From contig JAHIEH010000020.1 in the NCBI GenBank assembly GCA_018901675.1, positions 1-11,296 of the forward strand: a stretch of DNA of 11,296 nucleotides. The letters are read 5' to 3'. Both the position numbers and the translations under genes were made by a program. Shown one piece after another: positions 1 through 6,990 of this stretch. Position 1 is the first letter of the stretch; every line of letters starts with the position of its first letter. The stretch is from Nanobdellota archaeon. Lineage in GTDB: Archaea > Nanobdellota > Nanobdellia > Pacearchaeales > GW2011-AR1. Under the pieces are notes generated by a model. It was not told the DNA's origin. It worked only from the letters and a program-made list of their open reading frames with translations, and searched no databases.

Positions 1-1
1 C

Positions 2-112
2 AACAAAGATGCAGAATGTTTTAGAATGAGATATAATCACTTTAGACCTCATTCAAGTTTAGAAAAGAAATCCCCAAGTCAAGTCTATTTTGATTTTAGT
101 AAGCTATTTTAG
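2..112 (+). pseudogene. C-terminal end of a DDE (rve-type) transposase, cut by the window edge
   Basis: An open frame enters from the left edge and stops at TAG 110-112, giving 36 residues. It contains MRYNHFRPHSSLEKKSPSQV, the typical end of an integrase-core (rve/DDE) transposase: YN..RPHSSL followed by a (S/T)P.(Q/E) motif after the catalytic glutamate. This tail is shared by IS3-, IS481- and IS6-like families, so the family is not assigned. The catalytic triad lies outside the window, so I cannot tell whether the element is intact. Its stop is 48 bases from the end of the convergent GluRS gene, which makes it relevant to the shortened 3' end of that gene. It could belong to the same kind of element as the zinc-ribbon transposase remnant at 10887-11087, but the two fragments do not overlap and cannot be compared. 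Confidence 0.85.
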
Positions 113-160
113 AGGTAGGACATATGTCTCCTGGGAGCACATGTTATGCAGGCAGGGTGT
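113..160. mobile_element. Probable right end of the insertion sequence
   Basis: These 48 bases lie between the transposase stop and the stop codon of the convergent GluRS. They are richer in G+C than the surroundings and contain an imperfect inverted repeat, ACATATGTCTCC (120-131) against GGGAGCACATGT (133-144), then GCAGGCAGGGTGT up to 160. That is plausible for an IS terminus or a transcription-stop hairpin between convergent genes. The other IS end is outside the window, so terminal inverted repeats and a target duplication cannot be checked. Confidence 0.45.
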
Positions 161-1369
161 TTAATTTTGATTGAAATTATCCAAAATTTTAAAGAAATCT
201 TTGCTTGAAATTACTTTATCCACTTCACTAATGCCTCTCTGCGCTATTAACTTTACAAATGCTTCAGGATTATATCCCCTTTTTCTTAAAGAAGAAACTG
301 TAGGCAATTTCTCATCTTCCACTCCAGAAAATTCTCCTGACTCTATCATCGCATTTATTTTTCTTTTAGATAAAACGAGGTCGGTAAACTTAATCCTGCC
401 TATAAATGCATTCCAAGGATAGATTTTTTTAAGAACGTTATAAATCATTTTCTGCCTTTCAGCGTTATCTCTATGGTCTTTTCCTCTGATAATATGTGTC
501 ATTTTTAATTCCATGTCATCAACACTAACTGCGAGATTCATTAAAGGCCATACTTTATATTTTTTCTTTTGAAATGGATGGCTTTTGGTATTTATTCTTG
601 CCAGAGGAAAGTCCCTCATTGCAGGATTAGGATTATTTATATCTGATTTAAATCTTAAAACAGCTTCTCCTGGTTTGTATCCCTTAGAAGTTTTATCAAG
701 CATTTTTTTCCATCTTTCTAAATTATCCTTAATGCCGTATGTTCTGCATGGGCATTCTTTTTTATCATCTGCCAATTTTTTGAATTTTTCAGAAGTGCAA
801 GTGCAAACATAAGCATATCCTTTTTTAATTAACTCTTCACTATATTTATAATAAATTTCTATTCTATCCGAAACGATAATGTACTTATACACATTTCCAA
901 AAATCCAGTCACAGTCTTTTTTTATCTGGTCATAATATTCTTTCTTACTTGTTGTTGGGTCAGTATCATCAATGATTACATAAAATTTCCCCCCATATTT
1001 TTTCACATAAAGTGATGAGGATAAATTAGAAATTATGTGACCGATGTGCATAGGTCCGGATGGTGCGGGTCTGAATCTCATAACCACTCCTTTCTCCGCA
1101 TTCGGCAGTTCAGGCAAGCCCTCTCTTTCTTCTCTCTCGCTAACTTCTTTTTCCAGATTAATGAACTCTTTTTCCTGTTCTTCCAAAGAAAGAGAATTAA
1201 CCTCTTTTACAATTTTATTAATATCCTTAATCACATTTTTCACTTCTTCTTTCTTAAGCCCCTCGTGAAAAAGCGAGGAAATCACTGCTCCTGCTACTGC
1301 TTTTCCATTATATGCAAGAGCATTTTTCAAAGCATATGCTTTCGCTTTTTTCTCTAAATTTTTTATCAT
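161..1369 (-). CDS. gltX: Archaeal-type glutamyl-tRNA synthetase lacking the anticodon-binding domain
   Basis: Class I aminoacyl-tRNA synthetase of the archaeal GluRS/GlnRS branch, charging tRNA with glutamate in the cytoplasm. Visible: an archaeal N-terminal helical extension (residues 1-90), PAPSGPMHIGH with the HIGH motif at 108-111, IIDDTDPT (132-139), a zinc-knuckle pattern CTC...CPC (C189, C191, C206, C208), the conserved IRGKDHRDN segment (294-302), and VLSKRK (332-337) as the KMSKS counterpart. The family usually has about 550 residues, but this protein stops at 402, shortly after ISSKDFFKIL, where the C-terminal beta-barrel anticodon-binding domain should start. An insertion-sequence end lies directly beyond the stop. 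The start follows the upstream deacetylase stop by 2 bases, indicating co-transcription. The catalytic domain looks intact. Either the gene was shortened by the IS or the lineage uses a minimal GluRS. A GluQ-RS-like tRNA-modifying role is possible but less likely given the archaeal extension. Confidence 0.9.
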   Translation of the reverse strand: MIKNLEKKAKAYALKNALAYNGKAVAGAVISSLFHEGLKKEEVKNVIKDINKIVKEVNSLSLEEQEKEFINLEKEVSEREEREGLPELPNAEKGVVMRFRPAPSGPMHIGHIISNLSSSLYVKKYGGKFYVIIDDTDPTTSKKEYYDQIKKDCDWIFGNVYKYIIVSDRIEIYYKYSEELIKKGYAYVCTCTSEKFKKLADDKKECPCRTYGIKDNLERWKKMLDKTSKGYKPGEAVLRFKSDINNPNPAMRDFPLARINTKSHPFQKKKYKVWPLMNLAVSVDDMELKMTHIIRGKDHRDNAERQKMIYNVLKKIYPWNAFIGRIKFTDLVLSKRKINAMIESGEFSGVEDEKLPTVSSLRKRGYNPEAFVKLIAQRGISEVDKVISSKDFFKILDNFNQN

Positions 1370-1371
1370 CT

Positions 1372-2178
1372 TTATTTTAATCTTGGAAGCTTAAATCTCC
1401 ATTTATCTTTAATCAATTTATCAATCGCTATATAAAAGATTTCATCTTTCTTTGGATAATCATGCAACATAACTATTTCATTTGAATTTATATTCTTTAT
1501 GCCGTTAACACACCCATGAGAATCCTCTTCAATGCTGTCAATAAAATCTTTAGCGCTTCTCACCCCACCTATAACTTTTTTTTCAAAAGGCAACAGCTCT
1601 ATAACATCATAAGTGCCACAAACATCTTTGTCTTTCAAAAGTCTTCTTCCTTTAAACCAAGGATATTTTATCCCTTCAAAATCTGGCTGTTCATAACCCA
1701 TTCTCTCAAGAAACATCTGTATTATTTTTTTTCTTCTCCACCACAACAAATGAGCCCTTCCTCCTTTGTCGAGATAGGGAAACCTGAAAACTCTCATATG
1801 CCTTTTAACTTTCGCCTTTTTGTAAAGTTTTTCTATCAAATCATCAGTTTTTTCTATTTCTTTAATACAAGTGCTTAATGAAAGTGCAGAAAAAGGAATA
1901 TGGTTGTAACTGTGGTTTCCAATCACATAACCCTTTTTTATTGCATAAACAACACTCGCAGGCCTTTTTTTCATAAGCTTGCCAACACAAAAGAATATTG
2001 CAGGTATTTTTTTCTTGCAGAGATAATCAACTTTTTTCTTAAAATCTTCAGAAGGAGCGTCATCAATTGTAAGATAAGCTATTTTATGTTCCATTTTGCC
2101 TCTTTCAATATAGAATAAATAATCATTAATAAACTTAATCAGTTTTAGAGATTTTAAGTTTTTTTTCAAGAAGTTCAA
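1372..2178 (-). CDS. Polysaccharide deacetylase (NodB domain) family protein
   Basis: Predicted metal-dependent carbohydrate esterase 4 family protein, which removes N-acetyl groups from amino-sugar polymers or glycans. Visible: TIDDAPSE (counterpart of TFDDGP, with the catalytic and metal Asp pair), GNHSYNH (the HxxxH metal-binding motif) and RFPYLDKGG (counterpart of RxPY/F), in the expected order. No signal peptide or membrane anchor is clear, although the longest N-terminus (MNFLKKNLKSLKLIKF) is basic. The longest start overlaps the upstream gene by 44 bases. An internal ATG at 2094, with AGAGG about five bases before it, begins MEHKIAYLTIDD just before the domain and gives about 240 residues; I favour it. 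The stop is 2 bases before the GluRS start. The substrate is unknown. In archaea such enzymes may act on surface glycans. Confidence 0.85.
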   Translation of the reverse strand: MNFLKKNLKSLKLIKFINDYLFYIERGKMEHKIAYLTIDDAPSEDFKKKVDYLCKKKIPAIFFCVGKLMKKRPASVVYAIKKGYVIGNHSYNHIPFSALSLSTCIKEIEKTDDLIEKLYKKAKVKRHMRVFRFPYLDKGGRAHLLWWRRKKIIQMFLERMGYEQPDFEGIKYPWFKGRRLLKDKDVCGTYDVIELLPFEKKVIGGVRSAKDFIDSIEEDSHGCVNGIKNINSNEIVMLHDYPKKDEIFYIAIDKLIKDKWRFKLPRLK

Positions 2179-2476
2179 CTCTTTGCTTTAAATGATAAAC
2201 CTGATTGCTTAAATCCTCCATCCTGTTTGTCATATTCAAGAGCCTTTTTGTAAGCCTTTTCCTTCTTTCTTCTGCGCTTAAGGAAGAATCTTCCTCTCCG
2301 GATTCATTGTCTGAATCAGAACCAGATGCCAGTTTACCCAGAAAATTCAAAGAATCTTCTTCTTTATCTTTTTTAAAATCTTTAACTCTTCGCTGCTCTT
2401 CTGCTTCCCGCTTTCTCTTATATCCTTCGCTTAAGTCTATAACCTCTTTCCTTTTTCCTAAACCAAACAATCCCAT
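2135..2476 (-). CDS. Small charged protein with C-terminal coiled coil, function unknown
   Basis: A 113-residue protein I do not recognise as a named family. Residues 1-70 are highly charged and low in complexity (runs of K/R/E, then an acidic serine-rich stretch SGSDSDNESGEEDSS). Residues about 75-110 (NMTNRMEDLSNQVYHLKQRVELLEKKLKI) show heptad-spaced hydrophobic residues typical of a coiled coil, so oligomerisation or partner binding is likely. There is no signal peptide or membrane helix. It is first in the minus-strand operon with the deacetylase and GluRS; its end overlaps the longest deacetylase start. A TATA-like CTTTAAAAAG lies about 26 bases before the ATG, suggesting a leaderless transcript. 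Confidence 0.7.
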   Translation of the reverse strand: MGLFGLGKRKEVIDLSEGYKRKREAEEQRRVKDFKKDKEEDSLNFLGKLASGSDSDNESGEEDSSLSAEERRKRLTKRLLNMTNRMEDLSNQVYHLKQRVELLEKKLKISKTD

Positions 2477-2496
2477 AATAGCTATAGAGAATAATT

Positions 2497-2506
2497 CTTT
2501 TTAAAG
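2497..2506 (-). promoter_or_regulatory. TATA-like box for the minus-strand operon
   Basis: On the minus strand, CTTTAAAAAG is centred about 26 bases before the ATG at 2476, where an archaeal TATA box would give a leaderless mRNA for the coiled-coil/deacetylase/GluRS operon. Position and composition are the only evidence. Confidence 0.4.
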
Positions 2507-2545
2507 TTTGTTAGAGATGGTTATATATCCAGATTAAAGAACATT

Positions 2546-2555
2546 TTTAAATATA
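2546..2555 (+). promoter_or_regulatory. TATA-like box before the first hairpin array
   Basis: TTTAAATATA lies about 27 bases before roughly 2577, just ahead of the first stem of the hairpin array (2582). If used, transcription would begin at the array and continue into the gene starting at 2745/2751, making the array a structured 5' leader of about 170 bases. Such boxes are common by chance in AT-rich DNA. Confidence 0.35.
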
Positions 2556-2581
2556 TGATGGTTGATATTAGCATAAAATCT

Positions 2582-2744
2582 AAAAGTCCTTGAGTGTTTA
2601 TTTGGACTTTTTGATGCAAGAAAATTCCTGTTGATTTTTGGAATTTTCTGCACAGAGAATTGCAAAACGTTCAAGAGCAATTCTCTTGTGCTCCAAAATT
2701 AAACCACAAAAAACACCACATTTTAAATAATGTGGTTTCAATTT
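2582..2744 (+). ncRNA. Candidate structured RNA or leader: tandem hairpin array 1
   Basis: Four stems follow one another in noncoding DNA. Stem 1: AAAAGTCC (2582-2589) pairs with GGACTTTT (2604-2611). Stem 2: TGCAAGAAAATTCC (2615-2628) pairs with GGAATTTTCTGCA (2640-2652), 13 bp with one bulged A. Stem 3: CACAGAGAATTGC (2651-2663) pairs with GCAATTCTCTTGTG (2677-2690), 13 bp with one bulged T. Stem 4: ACCACATT (2715-2722) pairs with AATGTGGT (2729-2736), or alternatively AAATTAAACCAC (2696-2707) pairs with GTGGTTTCAATTT (2732-2744). The pairings are read directly from the sequence. That it is an RNA, rather than a palindromic DNA element, is inference. It shares linker sequences with the arrays at 10471-10590 and 11095-11279. 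Confidence 0.55.
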
Positions 2745-2750
2745 ATGAAC

Positions 2751-4139
2751 ATGACTGAAACAAAACCAATAAACCAAATTATAGAAGAAATAAGCCCTTA
2801 TTATCAGGGGAAAAAAGATGAAGAAAAATCAGAAGACAAACATACTTTGGTGTATAATTCTTCAGCAGAAATGATAGAGCCGCTTTATTTTTTTGTCCTT
2901 GATTTGCTTAATGATTTTGGGCTTACCCCGGAAAAACTAGTGGACAATTTCACCTCTAGTGTGGGAGGGGCATATTTCTCAGAAACGCAGTTAAAAGCAG
3001 GAAGATTGCAGGATGAGGCAAACAAAATACTTGCAAGTGCAGGCATCATAGCAAAAGGAATCCTGCAAAATGTCTATGATTTAAAAGATTTTAAAATAAG
3101 GATTGAATCTTACAATAATTTAAGCTCCAAAGATAGAAATGTTAGAGAAGCAGCGAAATTGTCCTTAAAGCAGGTATGGATGGATAAGGTGGATATTTCA
3201 AAGGGAAACGCAAGCATAAAAGTTATGGCAATGCAAATTGGCTTCCAGACTCTTCTCCACGCTTTCCTGGCTGTAGACACAGAAAAAGATGCTGAAAAAC
3301 TGGATTTAAACAATGCGGTAAAAAGGATAATCAAACCAAGAATACAGGAGTTTAATATTTGGCTTGAACAATCAGAAAAAGAATTAAGAACAAGATATGA
3401 AATGCAGAAGAATTATCTAAAAAGCCAGGTGAATAATTTGAAACTTTATTCCAGATGGGTTAGGCCTTATCTTGAAGCTGCTTCTAAACTAGAAATGGAA
3501 AAAAGAGAAAGAAGCCCTGACTTAGTAACCCTGTTTAATACTATAGTTATAGGAGTTACTCTACTTGGCAAAACTAAACTGAAAATAGGAGAATCTGCTC
3601 TTGCAGGAGAACTGCCTTTGGACTTTAAGAAACTAAAACCAAAGAGAGACTATTATTCATGTATTTTAGTTGATTTTAAATTCAGGACATTCCCAAGGCA
3701 AGGAACATTTGTAGGGAAATCAGAGATAACTTTCAGGGCATATGCCCTTAATCAAGAAGAGCTTGACAAACTTAATCAAGAGCTGGAGAAATCAGATATA
3801 TCTGAAATGATGAGAATAATCGGCGGGGTGACAGGAGAAAGTTTAGACATACTTACAAAAGACGTGGAGTCTTTTCTAAAAGAAGAAGATGAAACTAAAA
3901 AACAATCAAAGCCAAAAGATGAATCCAATCCTTTTTTAGCATTAACAGGGTTTTATGGAGAGAGAAAAACAGCAGTCAAAAAAGAAGGAACAAAAGAAAA
4001 AACAGAAATAACAGTCAAAAAAGAGGATTTTATTGAGAGAGAGCATTTAAGAAAAGTCTCAGCAGAAAAAGCAGCTGAGATGTGTTTCAAGCTTTTTGAT
4101 ATCTACAAAAAAGCCCATGGAATGCCGAGCTGGACTTGA
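2751..4139 (+). CDS. Unrecognised protein of about 462 residues
   Basis: I do not recognise a domain. The open frame begins at 2730 (469 codons), but its first codons lie inside a hairpin stem, so I prefer ATG 2751 (MTETKPINQ) or 2745. The N-terminal half is mainly helical, with an acidic start and a segment SAEMIEPLYFFVLDLLNDFG that could pack as an amphipathic helix. A long charged helical stretch follows (about residues 190-260 of the longer form, including QSEKELRTRYEMQKNYLKSQ), then a region with hydrophobic beta-like strands (YYSCILVDFKFRTF, GKSEITFRAYALN). The tail is a lysine/glutamate-rich linker and a final helix with MCFKLFDIYKKAHGMPSWT. No signal peptide or clear membrane helix is seen. 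The next plus-strand genes encode a disordered protein and a TIM-barrel protein; the three may act together, but this is only by position. Confidence 0.8.
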   Translation: MTETKPINQIIEEISPYYQGKKDEEKSEDKHTLVYNSSAEMIEPLYFFVLDLLNDFGLTPEKLVDNFTSSVGGAYFSETQLKAGRLQDEANKILASAGIIAKGILQNVYDLKDFKIRIESYNNLSSKDRNVREAAKLSLKQVWMDKVDISKGNASIKVMAMQIGFQTLLHAFLAVDTEKDAEKLDLNNAVKRIIKPRIQEFNIWLEQSEKELRTRYEMQKNYLKSQVNNLKLYSRWVRPYLEAASKLEMEKRERSPDLVTLFNTIVIGVTLLGKTKLKIGESALAGELPLDFKKLKPKRDYYSCILVDFKFRTFPRQGTFVGKSEITFRAYALNQEELDKLNQELEKSDISEMMRIIGGVTGESLDILTKDVESFLKEEDETKKQSKPKDESNPFLALTGFYGERKTAVKKEGTKEKTEITVKKEDFIEREHLRKVSAEKAAEMCFKLFDIYKKAHGMPSWT

Positions 4140-4201
4140 TGCAGAAAACAAATTTAAGCTTGTATCGATAAAATTAAATATGTCCTTCTCCTTAATTTTT
4201 T

Positions 4202-4849
4202 ATGAGAATTGAAAAGTTTTTTATAAGAAGTGAAAAGAAAAAGGAAGAAGACGACTCTAAAAAGAGTAAAGATAAAGAACCCGAAAAAGATATTCCTAAA
4301 AAGACAATTTCTAAATGGGGTTCTGTGAAACTGGATGATGGGCCAAGATTAGAAGAGCAGGTGACTATAGAAGAACAAGTAAAAAGCTCCGTAGAAGAAG
4401 AAAGCATAAATGAAGATAGATTTTCAGAATTTTTGCAGAAAGATTTTTCTAGAGGATGGATTACCCCCATTCTTCAAAGAACAGAAGTTGCCCCAAACCA
4501 AGAACAGATGAATATTGAACAGGAGCTTGCAACTACTCCTACGAGTATAGCAGAAGAAAGGGGGGCAATGCAATACACTCCTTTCGGAAGAACAAATTAC
4601 ATTCCAGCTCATGCAGAAGAAAGTGAAAGAAGAGATTATGAAACTGCAAGAATACCTGTGACTTTAACTTCCGAGCATGATGCAGTAAGAAGGCAAGAAC
4701 TGTTAAATCCTGCAAAAGGATGGGGATTTCAGCAGCAAAGAACTTGGGAAGAGCCAAGAAGAATAGATGCAGAGATAATCTCCAAAAAACAAAGGCTTCC
4801 TTTTGAAAAACCCGACGATAAAAAATACCAGAGAGTGAATATTGAATAA
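4202..4849 (+). CDS. Charged, largely disordered 215-residue protein, function unknown
   Basis: No known domain is recognised. The first 35 residues are dominated by K, E and D (EKKKEEDDSKKSKDKEPEKD), followed by glutamate-rich and Q/P/T-rich stretches, with few hydrophobic clusters, so most of the chain is probably disordered. Short possible docking segments are FSEFLQKDFSRGWITPIL and LLNPAKGWGFQQQRTWEEP. There is no signal peptide or membrane helix. The gene starts 62 bases after the preceding gene, with an AT-rich TATA-like stretch at about 4170-4180, so it may have its own leaderless promoter. Codon use resembles the flanking genes, and the uninterrupted 215-codon frame in AT-rich DNA supports a real gene. 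Confidence 0.65.
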   Translation: MRIEKFFIRSEKKKEEDDSKKSKDKEPEKDIPKKTISKWGSVKLDDGPRLEEQVTIEEQVKSSVEEESINEDRFSEFLQKDFSRGWITPILQRTEVAPNQEQMNIEQELATTPTSIAEERGAMQYTPFGRTNYIPAHAEESERRDYETARIPVTLTSEHDAVRRQELLNPAKGWGFQQQRTWEEPRRIDAEIISKKQRLPFEKPDDKKYQRVNIE

Positions 4850-4865
4850 AAAAATTACCTAAAAA

Positions 4866-4960
4866 TTTGCTATCTTCGCAGCAAGCTGCGGGGTATTAAA
4901 CCCAGATTTAGAAATAAAAATATTTACTATCTTAACAGATGTCCGGGATTATTTGCTATC
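4866..4960 (+). repeat. Tandem small hairpins and TTTRCTATC repeats in the intergenic region
   Basis: Between the 215-residue gene and the TIM-barrel gene (4850-5123) are two adjacent stems: CGCAGC (4877-4882) with GCTGCG (4885-4890), and GGGT (4891-4894) with ACCC (4900-4903). The motif TTTRCTATC occurs at 4866-4874, 4923-4931 and 4952-4960. The stems could end the upstream transcript; the repeats could be protein-binding sites. The rest of the gap is AT-rich sequence leading to the promoter. Confidence 0.4.
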
Positions 4961-5068
4961 AATACTAAAGTTATTAAAATTAAAGGTGTTAATTACAATA
5001 ATCTAATCTTAATATGATTAACAATAACATTAATGTCTAAGATAACGCATATTAATTATTGAGCATCT

Positions 5069-5076
5069 TTTATAAA
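5069..5076 (+). promoter_or_regulatory. TATA box for the TIM-barrel gene
   Basis: TTTATAAA, a textbook archaeal TATA box, would give a start near 5098 and a leader of about 25 bases before ATG 5124. The same sequence followed by C occurs before the ATPase gene (9170), and a close match before the NYN gene (8290). Confidence 0.6.
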
Positions 5077-5123
5077 CTAACTAACACCAAACATTTTTTA
5101 AACAACAGCAAACTAATATAAGC

Positions 5124-6911
5124 ATGGCAAAAGCAGGTGATTATACTGTGAGTGATATTTATCAGGGAGGGTATTCCAGCTTTAAATCCGGTTATGGAGA
5201 CATCTTCACAGGATATAGAGTTTCTGCAGGAAGTTTAAGCAGCAGCATGGATGCGCGCACTGCGAATGTATTAAAAGATGCTTCTGACAAAATTATAAGC
5301 GGAATTAAATCAATAGAAATTTCTATGCTCTCGCCAGAAGTTGCAGAAGCTATTCCTAAACAGCATTTAAAAGAGATTAACCGCCTCAGCAAGCTAACAG
5401 GAGTCGATATAACTGTTCATGCTCCTGTAATAGAGCCGTCTGGAATTTCAAAAGAAGGATTTAGCGAGTCGAATAGAGAAGCAGTAGAAAGACAGTTGAA
5501 CCTTTCAGTGGAAAGAAGCCATGAAATGAGCCCAGACGGAAGTTTTGTTGTCAATTTCCATTCCTCTGCACTTCTCCCGGGCCCTGAAATAACAAAAACA
5601 AAAGAAGGAGAAATAATTGAAAAAATGCTGGTTATTAATCAGGAAACAGGGCAGATAAGTGCAGTAAAAAGAGAAGAAAAACACTACCCCGGCGAGAAAG
5701 GGGGTGTAAAAGATGTGCATGAAGAATTAAAAATCCTGAATAACAGCGAATGGGTAAATGGCATTACGAATTTATTATTTTATAAAAAAGAAGCAGATGA
5801 ACTTATTTCAAGAGCATTAATCCCTCTAGCGCCAATATTAAAAGATATTCAGGAGGGAGAGAAGCCAAGCTTAACTCCGGAACAAAATAATGCATTCAGT
5901 CAGATTGGAAAAGCAAATACATATCTTGGCAATGTTGAAGCCAGCTTTAATTCAGCATATAATAAAGCATACAAATACTCAGATGAACAAGGGAAAAAAA
6001 TATTAAAAGAGATTTCAAAAGAATGGGTTGATGGGACTAAGAAGATTAAAGAAGAAAGCAATATGATAACGCATCCTCTTATAAAATCCCAGATGCTGGA
6101 AAAGGCAATTGAAATGCTAAGCAAAATTGAAACCCCACCTGAAGTATCCAAGTCTTTAGATGATTTCTCAAGAGATAAAACAGCCCAGACATTTGCAAAT
6201 GTTGCATTTAATTCTTATAAAAAATTCAAAAACAATGCCCCGATAATTTCCATAGAAAATCCCCCTGCAGGGGCAGCCTTTAGCCGGGGTGAGGATTTAA
6301 AAAAAATAGCAGAAGAAGCAAGAAAAAAATTTGTAGAAAAAGCAGTTACAGAAGGAATGTCTAAAAGTGAAGCAAAAGAGCAGGCAGAAAAACTAATCGG
6401 AGTTACATGGGATTTAGGGCATATAAATATGCTGAGAAAATACGGCTTTGAAACAAAAGATATTATAAAAGAGACAGGGAAAATCGCCCCGCTTCTAAAG
6501 CACATTCATTTAAGCGACAATTTTGGTTTTGAGCATACAGAACTTCCTATGGGAATGGGAAATGTTCCATTCAAAAAGATAATGGACAAGCTGGGAGATA
6601 AAGGATTTGAAGCAAAAAAAGTTATTGAAGCAATGAGCTGGTGGCAGCATTTTTCTCCAGGCGGTCCGCAAAATGCCCCCCTGCTTCCAAGTTTGCAGGC
6701 AATGGGCTCCCCTATCTATGCAATGAATATGGCTCCCTATTGGAATCAATCTGCAGGATTTCAGCAGGATTATTATCCAGGAATGGGAGAAATTTTCCCG
6801 CAGGTGCATTTTGAAACATTTGGAGCAGGGTTTTCACAATTGCCAATGGAATTAGGCGGGCAAAAAGCAGGTGGTGCAGGAAGCAGAACAAGCGGCAGGC
6901 CGATGGAATAA
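5124..6911 (+). CDS. TIM-barrel protein, xylose-isomerase/AP-endonuclease-2-like, with large insertion
   Basis: The chain reads as a sugar-phosphate isomerase/endonuclease IV type (beta/alpha)8 barrel split by an insertion. The first barrel part is about 60-150: SIEISMLSP, DITVHAP (H99) and FVVNFHSS (H146). Residues about 155-370 are a mostly helical, charged insertion. The barrel resumes with IISIENPP (E378), VTWDLGH (D430, H433), KHIHLSD (H460, H462), HTELPMGMG (H471) and VIEAM (E502). These His/Asp/Glu residues match metal-ligand positions of the superfamily, so a divalent metal at the barrel mouth is likely. The last 85 residues are rich in Pro, Gly, Met, Gln and aromatics, a low-complexity tail. 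Family members are usually 250-300 residues; this one has 595. Substrate could be a sugar, sugar phosphate or damaged DNA. No signal peptide is seen. Confidence 0.75.
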   Translation: MAKAGDYTVSDIYQGGYSSFKSGYGDIFTGYRVSAGSLSSSMDARTANVLKDASDKIISGIKSIEISMLSPEVAEAIPKQHLKEINRLSKLTGVDITVHAPVIEPSGISKEGFSESNREAVERQLNLSVERSHEMSPDGSFVVNFHSSALLPGPEITKTKEGEIIEKMLVINQETGQISAVKREEKHYPGEKGGVKDVHEELKILNNSEWVNGITNLLFYKKEADELISRALIPLAPILKDIQEGEKPSLTPEQNNAFSQIGKANTYLGNVEASFNSAYNKAYKYSDEQGKKILKEISKEWVDGTKKIKEESNMITHPLIKSQMLEKAIEMLSKIETPPEVSKSLDDFSRDKTAQTFANVAFNSYKKFKNNAPIISIENPPAGAAFSRGEDLKKIAEEARKKFVEKAVTEGMSKSEAKEQAEKLIGVTWDLGHINMLRKYGFETKDIIKETGKIAPLLKHIHLSDNFGFEHTELPMGMGNVPFKKIMDKLGDKGFEAKKVIEAMSWWQHFSPGGPQNAPLLPSLQAMGSPIYAMNMAPYWNQSAGFQQDYYPGMGEIFPQVHFETFGAGFSQLPMELGGQKAGGAGSRTSGRPME

Positions 6912-6965
6912 TTAAAAAAATTATATTTGATTAACTTTAAAAACTATAATATATTTTAGAATATA

Positions 6966-6976
6966 ACTGTTACAGT
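6966..6976. promoter_or_regulatory. Palindrome ACTGTTACAGT before the nucleotidyltransferase gene
   Basis: A perfect 11-base palindrome (ACTGT-T-ACAGT) lies 14 bases before ATG 6991 and touches TATAAAAG (6976-6983). It is followed by GAGG (6983-6986), a possible weak ribosome-binding site. It is a candidate operator, perhaps for autoregulation; no direct evidence. Confidence 0.35.
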
Positions 6977-6990
6977 ATAAAAGAGGAAAC

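Noticed and set aside
2582..2744. CRISPR array or integron attC sites
   Set aside because: There are no regularly spaced identical repeats with spacers and no cas genes; attC core sites (GTTRRRY) and an integron integrase are not seen.
2730..2750. ATG 2730 as the start of the 469-codon frame
   Set aside because: Its first codons form the 3' strand of hairpin 4; ATG 2745 or 2751 directly after the structure is a more natural start.
5059..5071. TTGAGCATCTTTT, the reverse complement of the GATGCTCA linker of the arrays
   Set aside because: Only 8 bases match and no hairpins surround it; it lies in the TIM-barrel gene promoter, so chance is the simplest explanation.
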